A DNA stretch of 64,000 nt from Flavobacterium erciyesense. GTDB taxonomy: Bacteria; Bacteroidota; Bacteroidia; Flavobacteriales; Flavobacteriaceae. The stretch lies in the NCBI RefSeq assembly GCF_018069925.1, contig NZ_JAGPXB010000011.1:1-64000 (forward strand), read 5' to 3'. Under the pieces are notes generated by a model that was not told where the DNA came from, ran no database searches, and saw only the letters and a list, made by a program, of their open reading frames with translations. The number at the start of each line of letters is the position of its first letter. The first letter of the stretch is position 1. Below, in pieces: positions 43,901-52,681 of this stretch. Position numbers and translations under genes: made by a program.

Positions 43901-44902
43901 CTACATCACCGCAGTCGAAACCCTCGGCTTGTATTCCTTTGCGATATCGGCAATTAATTTGATGTGCGCTGGTGTTGTTCCGCAACAACCGCCTATGATA
44001 TTGACCAAATTATCATCGAGATATTCTTTGATAAAAGCTTGCATCTGTTCTGGTGTTTCGTCATATTCTCCAAAAGCATTCGGTAATCCTGCATTAGGAT
44101 GCGCCGATACGTTGAACGATGTGTTTTGCGACAAAGTTTGTAAATACGGCTTGAGCAAATCGGCACCAAGTGCGCAATTGAATCCTACGCTCAACAACGG
44201 TATGTGCGACACAGAAATTAAGAAAGCCTCAACCGTTTGTCCCGAAAGCGTTCTTCCGGAAGCATCAGTTATCGTTCCAGAAACCATAATTGGAATATCA
44301 AGATTGCGTTCGTCTTTTACTTCTTCAATGGCAAAAAGCGCTGCTTTGGCATTTAGGGTATCAAAAATAGTTTCTACCAAAAGTAAATCGCAACCACCAT
44401 CCATAAGCGCTTCTACTTGTTGCTTGTACGCAATGCGCAAATCATCAAAAGTTACAGCTCTATAACCGGGATCGTTTACATCTGGTGACATGCTTGCTGT
44501 TCTATTCGTGGGTCCAATGGAACCCGCTACAAAACGAGGTTTGTCCGGATTTTTGGCGGTAAATTCATCTGCTACTTCGCGGGCTATTTTTGCCGACTCA
44601 TAGTTCAATTCATACACATATTCTTCCAGATAGTAATCGGCCATGCCGATCGTGGTTCCTGAGAAGGTATTGGTTTCAACAATATCAGCTCCAGCTTCAA
44701 AATAAGCGGCGTGCACGTCTTTTATGGCTTGTGGCTGAGTGAGCGACAATAAATCATTATTTCCTTTTAATGGATGTGGAAAATCCTTGAAACGTTCTCC
44801 TCTAAAATCTTCTTCGGAGAAATTATAACGTTGCAACATGGTTCCCATAGCTCCATCAAGGATGAGGATGTTTTTTTTAATGGCTTCGTGAATGCTTGAC
44901 AT
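43901..44902 (-). CDS. metH: Methionine synthase, homocysteine-binding module (MetH N-terminal part)
   Basis: About 333 residues from ATG at 44902 ([17 protein letters not shown]). It is the homocysteine S-methyltransferase barrel: [52 protein letters not shown], and the zinc ligands Cys in SVGFNCALG and the CC pair in [14 protein letters not shown]. It delivers activated homocysteine thiolate to the cobalamin module in the C-part protein. It lies directly behind the SAM-I riboswitch at 45154-45262. The usual neighbour metH-C is separated from it by the HNH gene. Confidence 0.94.
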   Translation of the reverse strand: MSSIHEAIKKNILILDGAMGTMLQRYNFSEEDFRGERFKDFPHPLKGNNDLLSLTQPQAIKDVHAAYFEAGADIVETNTFSGTTIGMADYYLEEYVYELNYESAKIAREVADEFTAKNPDKPRFVAGSIGPTNRTASMSPDVNDPGYRAVTFDDLRIAYKQQVEALMDGGCDLLLVETIFDTLNAKAALFAIEEVKDERNLDIPIMVSGTITDASGRTLSGQTVEAFLISVSHIPLLSVGFNCALGADLLKPYLQTLSQNTSFNVSAHPNAGLPNAFGEYDETPEQMQAFIKEYLDDNLVNIIGGCCGTTPAHIKLIADIAKEYKPRVSTAVM

Positions 44903-44989
44903 AACTTTGTATTTCTTGTAAATCACAATTTGAAATGGTGATTTTTACTTTTGATTAGTATTTCCAAAAGTTCCCAATTTTTCTTTATA

Positions 44990-45062
44990 GCCCTGATGGC
45001 AGCGGCATCCTTTTTATTCGCCTTTTTTCGGCGAATAAAAAGATATAGCGAACAGCAGGAAC
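44990..45062 (+). repeat. Flavobacterial intergenic hairpin repeat, copy 5 (in the metH leader)
   Basis: Left flank AGCCCTGATGGCAGCGGCAT, right flank GATATAGCGAACAGCAGGAA. Arms CTTTTTATTCGCC (45010-45022) and GGCGAATAAAAAG (45030-45042) pair perfectly (13 bp, 7-base loop). It is inserted, in the opposite orientation to the gene, between the SAM-I aptamer and the metH-N start. Confidence 0.78.
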
Positions 45063-45153
45063 GATCATGGCTGAAAAGCGCCATTAATCTGCTCTAAAAA
45101 ATTCGATATGTTGTCAAGAAAAGGTTTGAGAAATACTGTAGAAGTATTCTTGT

Positions 45154-45262
45154 GTTATCTATCTTTGATACTGGTTGTATAAAGTAGAATGTAGCACCTT
45201 CTTTAAAAATAAAGGGTTGCTAAGGTTTCATTGGGTCTTTTCCCTCCGCCTTTCGTGATAAC
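45154..45262 (-). promoter_or_regulatory. SAM-I (S-box) riboswitch upstream of metH
   Basis: Minus strand, 5' to 3': GTTATC at 45262-45257 pairs with GATAAC at 45159-45154 to form P1. Between them are the conserved cores CGAAAGGCGGAGGGA, GACCC, ATGAAACCTTAGCAACC and AGAAGGTGCTACATTC, the S-box signature in order. The GAACC-type loop and P3/P4 are present. It should switch off the methyl-transfer genes when SAM is high. The leader continues through repeat copy 5 to the gene at 44902. I see no strong terminator; the expression platform is not resolved. Confidence 0.92.
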
Positions 45263-45360
45263 TTTCAATAAATATAGGAACAGTGCAAAGGAACGACATA
45301 GCGCTAACAATTGCAAGTATTTTTTTTAAAGATTGTAGCTTAGTTTGTTGCAAAACTTTA

Positions 45361-45420
45361 AAATAAAAAAAGGTTCTGAATTGCTAAGATTTTAACCAAC
45401 CTTAGCAATTCAGAACCTTT
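45361..45420 (-). terminator. Terminator after the ferredoxin-NADP reductase gene
   Basis: AAAGGTTCTGAATTGCTAAG (45369-45388) pairs perfectly with CTTAGCAATTCAGAACCTTT (45401-45420), 20 bp. On the minus strand a T-rich tract follows. It ends the cys/siroheme operon. Confidence 0.85.
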
Positions 45421-45438
45421 GTGACGCTGCAACTTTAT

Positions 45439-46491
45439 TTACACGATTGCTTTTACAACCGCTTTTGGAGCTTCTTTACGAGTTCCGTCAAAACCATCTA
45501 CACCTGAAACGGTAGTGTATTTTAACACATAACGCTTGCCTGGATTAATGATTTGGTAGGCCGCTTGACACATTAATGTGGCTTCGTGGAATCCGCACAA
45601 GATTAATTTTAATTTTCCTGGATAGGTATTTACGTCACCAATAGCGAAAATTCCAGGAATATTAGTTTGGTAATCTAAGGCGTTGTTTACTTTGATGGCG
45701 TTCTTTTCGATTTCTAATCCCCAGTCGCCGATAGGACCTAACTTTGGCGTAAGACCAAAAAGCGGAATAAAGTAATCGGTTTCGATCGTGCGTTGTGCGC
45801 CATTTTCCTCGACAACAACTGCCTCAAGATGCTCAGCACCTTTTAAACCTACTACTTCACCTGGTGTAATCATTTTAATTTTACCGGCTGATTTAAGCTC
45901 TTGCACTTTTTCTACAGAGTCTAAAGCACCACGAAACTCGTTGCGACGGTGAATCAAAGTCACTTCTGAAGCTACATTTGACAAAAAGATACTCCAATCT
46001 AGAGCCGAATCTCCACCTCCAGCGATAACCACGCGCTTGTCACGGAATTTTTCTGGATTTTTGATGAAGTATTTAATTCCTTTGTCTTCGTAAAATTCGA
46101 TGTCCTCGATCAATGGCTTTCTTGGTTCAAAACTACCCAATCCACCAGCAATAGCAATAACTGGCGCATGGAATTTCTTGCCTTTGTTTGAAGTCACAAT
46201 AAATGTTCCGTCTTCTTGTTTTTCGATGGTTTCGGCACGTTCGCCCAAGGTAAATCCTGGTTCAAACTGCTTGATTTGCTCCATTAAATTATCTACTAAA
46301 TCACCAGCCAATACTTCTGGAAATCCAGGAATATCATAAATAGGTTTTTTAGGATATAATTCTGATAACTGCCCACCAGCTTGTGGCAAAGCATCTAATA
46401 TATGGCATTTTAATTTTAATAAACCTGCTTCAAAAACTGCAAATAAACCTGTTGGCCCGGCGCCAATAATGAGTATGTCTGTTTTAATCAT
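45439..46491 (-). CDS. Ferredoxin-NADP+ reductase, thioredoxin-reductase-like (type 2)
   Basis: A 350-residue flavoprotein. The FAD motif IIGAGPTGLFAVFEAG is N-terminal, the NADPH motif VVIAGGGDSALDWSIFL near residue 160, and IFAIGDVNTYPGKLKLI the second FAD site. The CxxC redox pair of true thioredoxin reductase is missing, as expected of the YumC-like FNR2 group. Within the sulfate-reduction block it would supply electrons, through ferredoxin, to sulfite reductase. The first-start ATG is at 46491. A long terminator follows. Confidence 0.87.
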   Translation of the reverse strand: MIKTDILIIGAGPTGLFAVFEAGLLKLKCHILDALPQAGGQLSELYPKKPIYDIPGFPEVLAGDLVDNLMEQIKQFEPGFTLGERAETIEKQEDGTFIVTSNKGKKFHAPVIAIAGGLGSFEPRKPLIEDIEFYEDKGIKYFIKNPEKFRDKRVVIAGGGDSALDWSIFLSNVASEVTLIHRRNEFRGALDSVEKVQELKSAGKIKMITPGEVVGLKGAEHLEAVVVEENGAQRTIETDYFIPLFGLTPKLGPIGDWGLEIEKNAIKVNNALDYQTNIPGIFAIGDVNTYPGKLKLILCGFHEATLMCQAAYQIINPGKRYVLKYTTVSGVDGFDGTRKEAPKAVVKAIV

Positions 46492-46721
46492 TTTGATTTA
46501 ATTTAGTATCCTTTGTTTTGCCTCCAGTTGTACTTGTAGGCTGTAATGGAAATTGTTAATTGTGTTTCTATGTGTTATCGTATTGAACCTAGGAGCTCAA
46601 TACTTTTATTTTGAATTGAGTACAAATATCACCATTCTGTTTAGTTAAAAAAACAGAAACTGATTATTAAGAACTATTACATCTTAGCTTTTTTCTATGA
46701 ACTTAAGATTATGTCTTGTAC

Positions 46722-47300
46722 TTACTTTGCTTTGAGCGTCTCTGTGATTTCATTCATTTTTTGAACTTTTTCCTCAAAATTACCTTTCAGCGTTTTTCGG
46801 TATTCATTCAAATTTTCGACCATTTTATTGATATCGTCTGGAATTATTTCTTCAAAAAACTCTCGCAGTCGTTTGGCCGTTGTGGGTGATTTTCCGTTGG
46901 TTGAAATGGCAATTTTCACATTCCCTTTGGTTACAATTCCCCCCAAATAATAATCACACAATGGCGGTGTATCAGCAATATTGCAAATCAAATATCTTTT
47001 TCGGGACAAATCATAAATCCTCTTGTTCACCTTCAAATCATCGGTGCAGGCAATAACCATGTGGCGTTTACGGAGCATCCAGCGATTGAATTTTTTATAG
47101 GTCAACTTCACTGTTGGGTGACTTGCCGCCAAGGTTTCTAACTCTGGTAAAAACCAAGGCGCCACTACCTCAACATTGGCATTGGGACTGGATTTCAACA
47201 GAAACGATAGTTTTTCTAAACCCACATTTCCGCCGCCCACAATGAGCACATTGAGGTTGTGTAATTTTAAAAAAATAGGATATAATTCGTTTCTCTCCAC
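46722..47300 (-). CDS. Siroheme synthase, precorrin-2 dehydrogenase / ferrochelatase part
   Basis: A 192-residue Met8-like protein with an NAD-binding N-terminus, YPIFLKLHNLNVLIVGGGNVGLEKL. The central part holds VIACTDDLKVNKRIYDL and the catalytic region NIADTPPLCDYYLGGIVTKGNVKIAISTNGKSPTTAKRLREF (positions about 108-149). It oxidises precorrin-2 to sirohydrochlorin and may insert iron. It is shorter than Met8 (~270). The start codon is GTG at 47300. Located two bases after cobA, it completes siroheme for sulfite reductase. Confidence 0.87.
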   Translation of the reverse strand: MERNELYPIFLKLHNLNVLIVGGGNVGLEKLSFLLKSSPNANVEVVAPWFLPELETLAASHPTVKLTYKKFNRWMLRKRHMVIACTDDLKVNKRIYDLSRKRYLICNIADTPPLCDYYLGGIVTKGNVKIAISTNGKSPTTAKRLREFFEEIIPDDINKMVENLNEYRKTLKGNFEEKVQKMNEITETLKAK

Positions 47301-47302
47301 TT

Positions 47303-48076
47303 TTATTTTAATTCTTTGGCTATAAATTCTTCGTAAAAGCCTTTTAATTTATTGCTCTCTTTAACCACCTCGCCAATGACGATGATAGCAGGTGAACTTA
47401 ATTGTTCTTGCACCACAACGTGCTCAATGTTGTTGATGGTTCCAACCCCTATTTTCTCCTGAGCGGTCGTTCCGTTTTGAATAATAGCAACCGGTGTTTC
47501 GCCTTTAGATTCTTTTTGGAACAAATCGATAATCTGAGTGAGTTTGCTCATTCCCATTAAAATAACCACCGTTGCTGATGATTGTGCAGCCAAAGCCACA
47601 TCATTTGACAATTTCCTGTCAGAAGTTGTGCCCGTAATTACCCAAAAACTTTCAGAAACGCCTCTTTTGGTCAATGAAATCCCTTGGTAAGCCGGAACAG
47701 CAATCGAGGATGAAATTCCAGGCACCACAGATGTAGGTATACCAAAACTTTCTATAAAATCAATTTCTTCACTTCCACGGCCAAAAATAAAAGGATCACC
47801 TCCTTTTAAGCGAACTACATGTCCGTACGTCAAAGCATTGTCAACAATCAATTGGTTGATTTGATCTTGCGAATATTCATGACAGCCTTTGCGTTTTCCT
47901 ACAAAAATTTTAATCGCTTTTTTGGGAGCATACGTCAAAATCTCCTCGTTGGCCAAGGCGTCGTACAATACCACATCCGCTTCTGCTAATGCTTTGGCAC
48001 CTTTGATCGTCAGTAAATCAGGATCGCCAGGACCCGCACCAACTAGTGTTACGATGGGTTGTTTCTTTTTAAGCAT
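47303..48076 (-). CDS. cobA: Uroporphyrinogen-III C-methyltransferase
   Basis: A 257-residue SUMT that methylates uroporphyrinogen III twice to give precorrin-2. Signature blocks: VTLVGAGPGDPDLLTIKGAKAL at the N-terminus, LKGGDPFIFGRGSEE, VVPGISSSIAVPAYQGISLTHR-like GISLTKRGVSESFW, and TVVILMGMSKL. Its start overlaps the sulfite reductase stop by eight bases, so the two are translationally coupled. It supplies siroheme precursor for the upstream reductase. Confidence 0.94.
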   Translation of the reverse strand: MLKKKQPIVTLVGAGPGDPDLLTIKGAKALAEADVVLYDALANEEILTYAPKKAIKIFVGKRKGCHEYSQDQINQLIVDNALTYGHVVRLKGGDPFIFGRGSEEIDFIESFGIPTSVVPGISSSIAVPAYQGISLTKRGVSESFWVITGTTSDRKLSNDVALAAQSSATVVILMGMSKLTQIIDLFQKESKGETPVAIIQNGTTAQEKIGVGTINNIEHVVVQEQLSSPAIIVIGEVVKESNKLKGFYEEFIAKELK

Positions 48077-50159
48077 CAGCTAAGTCTTTATTTCTATACG
48101 CTTCGATGGCATCAAAAAACACAATGGCATCTTGAATGTACTTTTTAGCAAATTCAGCAGAAGGTTCATTTTGGTTAATTTGATATACCAATTCTCGTAA
48201 AGAAGATTGCAATTGAATTGTATTTGTAGCCACAAAAACGGTATCAAACAAATCGATAATTCCCGCTTGGTGGTTTGTTTTTTGGTTTTCAGCCAGCAAT
48301 AAGGCTTTGGCTCCGTTTACAAATCCGGCATACGCCAAATAAATTGCATCCGACCATTTTGCATCTTCAAAAGCTTCTTGAGCAAAAGTCAATTTTTCTT
48401 TCGCTTCAAATAATAAAGTAGCAACTAAGTCAATTACAACTCCAGCACATTCTCCTACCCCAACTGCTTTTACATAATTATCTGCATTTCCCCAGTCAAT
48501 AAAATCAGCTTCAGTAAGATTGGTTACATCAGCTAATGGTTTCAAAAATTCGTAGAAATATTTTTCGCCTTGAGCGTCATAATAATTCAAGAACGATTGT
48601 CCGTTGGCATTGGCTTCGAAATCATTTAAAATCAATCGCAAAGCATCTGGTCCTCTTCGGCTCGGGATTTTGATTACTTTATCAGAGAATCTTCCGTTTC
48701 CATTTCCTAAATTTCCTCCTCCTAACAAAACTTGCAAGGCTGGAGCTACTAATTTACCAGCATTTATTGACATTCCTTGAAATCCAATTTCGGCCATATT
48801 GTGTTGCCCGCAAGCGTTCATACAACCACTAATTTTAATGGTAATTTCACGGTTGTTGCTGTATTGCGGATATTCAGTAGTTAAAACACGTTCTAACTCT
48901 ACCGCAATTCCAGTGCTGCTCGCAATTCCTAAGTTACACGTATCTGTACCCGGACAAGCTGTAATATCAGCAATCGTGTTGTAGCCTGTGGTTACAAAAT
49001 CTAATTTGGCTAATTCTTGGTAAAAGAAAGGAAGGTTTTCCTCTTTTACGTGACGAATTAAAATATCTTGACGCAACGTAAAACGCAATTCGTTTGCTGC
49101 ATAATTTTTGATCAAATGCGCTAATGCTCTAGCTTTATCAGTATAAAAATCGCCTAATTGTACTTTGATTCCGATGGCCACATAACCCGCTTGTTTTTGC
49201 GGAATTACATTTGATTTTTTCCACGCTTCAAAAGCTGCTGTATCTTCAATTTCGACTTTTGGAACTTCTAATAATGGCGCTGCAATAGCTCCTTCAAAAG
49301 CAGTGGTATCAATTTCAACAGTTTGGTGAGACAAGGCTTTTTTCTCTTCGTCTACCAATCGTAAAAATTCGTCTTTCCCTATTTCTTTCAGTAAAAATTT
49401 CAAACGTGCTTTTAAACGTTTGGCTCTTTCGCCGTAGCGGTCAAAAATTCTTAAAATCCCTTCTGTAGTAGGAATGATTTGATTGGCAGGAATAAACTCT
49501 GTCAGCAATTCGGCATGACTCGGTTGCGAACCTAAACCTCCACCTAACATCACTTTGAAACCTTTTACACCGTCTACAATTTTTGGAATAAATCCTAAAT
49601 CGTGTAAATAACTCAAACCGGTATCTTTATCAGATGATGAAAAAGACATTTTGAATTTTCGTCCCATTTCTTGACAAACCGGATTTCTCAAGAAAAACTG
49701 AAACATCGCATGCGCATACGGAGACACATCAAAAGGTTCCTCTGGATCAATTCCTGCTGTTTCACTAGCGGTAATATTTCGAACTGTGTTTCCACAAGCT
49801 TCTCTCAGGGTAACATCGTCTTTTTCTAGTTCAGCCCAAAGTTGTGGCGTGCGATCTAAACTCACGTAATGAATTTGGATATCTTGACGCGTAGTAATGT
49901 GCAAACGCCCTGTTGAATACTCATCAGAGACTTTTGTGATGCGTACGAGTTGCTCGCTAGTCACTTTACCAAAAGGCAACTTGATACGAATCATTTGTAC
50001 GCCTTCCTGACGCTGCCCGTAAACGCCACGTGCTAAACGCAGACTACGAAAACGCTCGTCATCAATTTTTCCGTCACGGAATAAAGCAATTTTTCTTTCT
50101 AAATCGATTATGTCTTTTTGAACAATCGGATCTTCAATTTCGGTTCTAAAACTTTCCAT
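48069..50159 (-). CDS. Siroheme sulfite reductase with C-terminal HEPN-like extension
   Basis: A 696-residue nitrite/sulfite reductase, ferredoxin-type. Two ferredoxin-like halves (VRIKLPFGKVTSEQL and GIKVQLGDFYTDKARAL) surround the [4Fe-4S]-siroheme site, whose ligands lie in TACPGTDTCNLGIASSTG and KISGCMNACGQHNMAEIGF. Family members end near residue 570; here a further ~115 residues (about 580-696) form a helical HEPN-like domain (AFEDAKWSDAIYLAYAGFVNGAKALLL). The operon with cysHDN and siroheme genes indicates sulfite, not nitrite, as substrate. The role of the extension is unknown. Confidence 0.88.
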   Translation of the reverse strand: MESFRTEIEDPIVQKDIIDLERKIALFRDGKIDDERFRSLRLARGVYGQRQEGVQMIRIKLPFGKVTSEQLVRITKVSDEYSTGRLHITTRQDIQIHYVSLDRTPQLWAELEKDDVTLREACGNTVRNITASETAGIDPEEPFDVSPYAHAMFQFFLRNPVCQEMGRKFKMSFSSSDKDTGLSYLHDLGFIPKIVDGVKGFKVMLGGGLGSQPSHAELLTEFIPANQIIPTTEGILRIFDRYGERAKRLKARLKFLLKEIGKDEFLRLVDEEKKALSHQTVEIDTTAFEGAIAAPLLEVPKVEIEDTAAFEAWKKSNVIPQKQAGYVAIGIKVQLGDFYTDKARALAHLIKNYAANELRFTLRQDILIRHVKEENLPFFYQELAKLDFVTTGYNTIADITACPGTDTCNLGIASSTGIAVELERVLTTEYPQYSNNREITIKISGCMNACGQHNMAEIGFQGMSINAGKLVAPALQVLLGGGNLGNGNGRFSDKVIKIPSRRGPDALRLILNDFEANANGQSFLNYYDAQGEKYFYEFLKPLADVTNLTEADFIDWGNADNYVKAVGVGECAGVVIDLVATLLFEAKEKLTFAQEAFEDAKWSDAIYLAYAGFVNGAKALLLAENQKTNHQAGIIDLFDTVFVATNTIQLQSSLRELVYQINQNEPSAEFAKKYIQDAIVFFDAIEAYRNKDLADA

Positions 50160-50254
50160 TTGTTATAAGCTATTCGCTATTAGCTTTGGGCTTTTAGCTG
50201 TTTATGAAATTCATTTTACATTTTTGCTGAAGGCTTAAAGCCAATAGCTAAAGG
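50160..50254. repeat. Short-period spacer repeat between sulfite reductase and cysN
   Basis: GCTATTAGCTTTGGGCTTTT and AGGCTTAAAGCCAATAGCTA are variants of one degenerate motif in both orientations, a type common in Bacteroidota spacers. No terminator is formed. Confidence 0.5.
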
Positions 50255-51499
50255 TTATTTTATAAATCCTACTCCTGCTGTTGTGTTGGTTGTTGCATCA
50301 ATTAAGATGAAGGCGCCGTTTGATTTATTATCGTTGTACGCATCAAAATAAATGGCTTTGCTTAACTTAATATTTACTTCGCCAATTTCGTTGATGGCTA
50401 GTTGAGAGGCTTCTGTTGTTCCTGAGAAGTCAGTTGCAATCACATTTTTCACACTATCAATCTTAGCCAAAACTCTGTTAGTATTGTGTTGAACATAATA
50501 TTTAGCACCAGGAACTAGCTTTTTAGTGTCCATCCAGCATACGGTGGTGTTGATGTCCTTTTCTACTTTTGGCAACTCAGATGATTTTACAATCATGTCG
50601 CCTCTAGTTACATTGATATCATTTTCTAATTCGATGGTGATCGAAGAGCCAACAGCTGCTTCCTCAAATTGCTTGTCAAAAAAATGAATATTTGTCACCA
50701 CTGATTCTGTTAAAGAAGGTAGCACCGTTACTGCATCACCCACTTTGATATTGTTCCCATACAGTTTTCCGGCATAACCTCTAAAATCGTGGTATTCTTC
50801 TGTTTTTGGTCGGATAACGGTTTGAACAGGGAAACGCGCTTTTCCTTTTTCGTAAACATCAGCTGGCTCTAACGCTTCCAGATGCTCCAAAATGGTTTGA
50901 CCTTGGTACCAAGGCATTCCGCCTAAAGATTCTACTACATTATCACCTGTCAAAGCACTTAACGGAATGTAACTCACGTTTTGTTCTTTGAACGTACTTT
51001 TAGCATTTAAAGCTTCAAAATCCGATTTGATTTTATTAAAAACTTCTTCTGAATAATCTACCAAATCCATTTTGTTGATCGCCACAATAACTTCTTTTAC
51101 TCTCAATAAATTATTGATAAAAAAGTGGCGGTAGGTTTGCTCAATTACGCCTTTACGAGCATCAATTAAAATGATCGATACTTGCGAGGTCGAAGCTCCT
51201 GTAACCATGTTTCGCGTATACTCAACGTGACCAGGAGTATCAGCAATGATGTAACTTTTTTTGGCTGTCGAAAAATATATATGCGCCACATCAATGGTAA
51301 TTCCTTGTTCTCTTTCGGCCACTAAACCGTCCGTAGCCAAAGAAAAATCCAAATAATCATATCCTTTTTGCTTGCTGCTTTTTTCTATTGCTTCTAATTT
51401 ATCTGTTGTCAACGATTGCGTATCATACAATAATCTCCCAATTAAGGTACTCTTACCGTCATCTACACTTCCTGCTGTTGCTATTTTTAAAACTTCCAT
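50255..51499 (-). CDS. cysN: Sulfate adenylyltransferase subunit 1 (CysN)
   Basis: A 414-residue GTPase subunit of ATP sulfurylase. G1 TAGSVDDGKSTLIGRLLYDT, G3 IADTPGHVEYTRNM and G4 INKMDLVDY mark an EF-Tu-like GTPase. Two beta-barrel domains follow. There is no C-terminal CysC (APS kinase) fusion, which fits direct APS reduction by CysH. It works with CysD to make adenosine 5'-phosphosulfate and lies in the same operon, 153 bases after it. Confidence 0.95.
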   Translation of the reverse strand: MEVLKIATAGSVDDGKSTLIGRLLYDTQSLTTDKLEAIEKSSKQKGYDYLDFSLATDGLVAEREQGITIDVAHIYFSTAKKSYIIADTPGHVEYTRNMVTGASTSQVSIILIDARKGVIEQTYRHFFINNLLRVKEVIVAINKMDLVDYSEEVFNKIKSDFEALNAKSTFKEQNVSYIPLSALTGDNVVESLGGMPWYQGQTILEHLEALEPADVYEKGKARFPVQTVIRPKTEEYHDFRGYAGKLYGNNIKVGDAVTVLPSLTESVVTNIHFFDKQFEEAAVGSSITIELENDINVTRGDMIVKSSELPKVEKDINTTVCWMDTKKLVPGAKYYVQHNTNRVLAKIDSVKNVIATDFSGTTEASQLAINEIGEVNIKLSKAIYFDAYNDNKSNGAFILIDATTNTTAGVGFIK

Positions 51500-51652
51500 C
51501 TGAATTTTGTTTAAAGTTTAAAAGTTTAAGGTTTCAAGTTTCCTCAAATTACCCTACCCACACTTTTAAATTTGATTTTTTTATTTTAAATGTTGAATTA
51601 TAAATTCTAGGAATTTTTGAAAAATTCATAATTCATAATTTATAATTCTTTT

Positions 51653-52552
51653 CTAAAAGTATCCTTGTTGTTTTCTTTTTTCCATCGCTGCTTCCGAACG
51701 TTTGTCGTCAATTCTCGCTCCTCTTTCTGAAATTGTTGAAGATCTAATTTCGCCCACTACTTCAGATATTGTTGCTGCGTAAGAATCAACTGCTGCGGTA
51801 CAACTCATGTCACCTACCGTTCTAAAACGAACAATACGTTCTACAATTTCTTCGTTTTCTTCTTGGTACACAAATGGAGAATGCGACCAAATCATACCAT
51901 CACGTAAGAATACTTTACGCTTGTGTGAAAAATAAATCGACGGAATTTCAATTTGCTCTTGTTCGATATAACTCCACACGTCTAGCTCGGTCCAATTCGA
52001 AATTGGAAAAACGCGTACGTTTTGACCGTTCTCTATTTTTCCGTTCAACAAATCGAACAATTCTGGACGCTGATTTTTTTCATCCCATTGACCAAAATCA
52101 TCACGAACTGAAAAGATTCGTTCTTTGGCTCTAGCTTTTTCTTCGTCACGACGTGCTCCACCGATACACGCATCAAATTTAAATTCTTCGATAGCATCTA
52201 AAAGTGTTGTGGTCTGCAAGCTGTTTCTGCTGGAATATTTTCCAGTCTCTTCAACCACTTTTCCTTGATCAATGGCGTCTTGTACATTACGCACAATTAG
52301 TTCTAATCCTAGTTCCGCTACCAATTTGTCTCTGAACTCAATGGTCTCCGGAAAATTATGCCCAGTGTCTACGTGTAACAATGGGAACGGAATTTTAGCT
52401 GGAAAAAAAGCTTTTTGCGCCAAGCGAACTAACGTAATCGAATCTTTTCCACCCGAAAAAAGCAAAACTGGTTTGTCAAACTGAGAAATTACCTCTCTGA
52501 AAATATATATCGCTTCGCTTTCTAAAGCGTTTGTTTTTAATACTGAACTCAT
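51653..52552 (-). CDS. cysD: Sulfate adenylyltransferase subunit 2 (CysD)
   Basis: A 299-residue catalytic subunit of ATP sulfurylase. The PP-loop SGGKDSITLVRLAQKAF (about 32-48) binds ATP. Other blocks are PFPLLHVDTGHNFPETIEFRD, ACIGGARRDEEKARAKERIFS and FPISNWTELDVWSYI. The C-terminus GARIDDKRSEAAMEKRKQQGYF (about 278-299) is diagnostic of CysD. Normal length. It forms the APS-producing complex with CysN and follows cysH in the operon. Confidence 0.96.
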   Translation of the reverse strand: MSSVLKTNALESEAIYIFREVISQFDKPVLLFSGGKDSITLVRLAQKAFFPAKIPFPLLHVDTGHNFPETIEFRDKLVAELGLELIVRNVQDAIDQGKVVEETGKYSSRNSLQTTTLLDAIEEFKFDACIGGARRDEEKARAKERIFSVRDDFGQWDEKNQRPELFDLLNGKIENGQNVRVFPISNWTELDVWSYIEQEQIEIPSIYFSHKRKVFLRDGMIWSHSPFVYQEENEEIVERIVRFRTVGDMSCTAAVDSYAATISEVVGEIRSSTISERGARIDDKRSEAAMEKRKQQGYF

Positions 52553-52634
52553 TATTTTTAGTTTAAGAGTTTAAAGTTTAAAGTGTAAGGTTGTTGTGAC
52601 CTCGACTAAAATCTTACAACTATTATTGTTTTTC

Positions 52635-52680
52635 TATTCTCTTTATTCTATTCTCTTTATTCTATTCTCTTTATTCTATT
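52635..52680. repeat. 14-base tandem repeat between cysD and cysH
   Basis: Unit ATTCTCTTTATTCT, about 3.3 copies without visible error, ending at the cysH stop codon. It makes a pure pyrimidine/AT tract in the middle of the cys operon. Confidence 0.85.
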
Positions 52681-52681
52681 T

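Noticed and set aside
43929..44465. 178-codon plus-strand ORF antisense to metH-N
   Set aside because: Long, but it exists only because the opposite strand is a conserved gene; Ser/Cys-rich translation with no domain.
33895..45062. CRISPR array built from the hairpin repeats
   Set aside because: Copies are kilobases apart, in both orientations, with no regular spacers and no cas genes.
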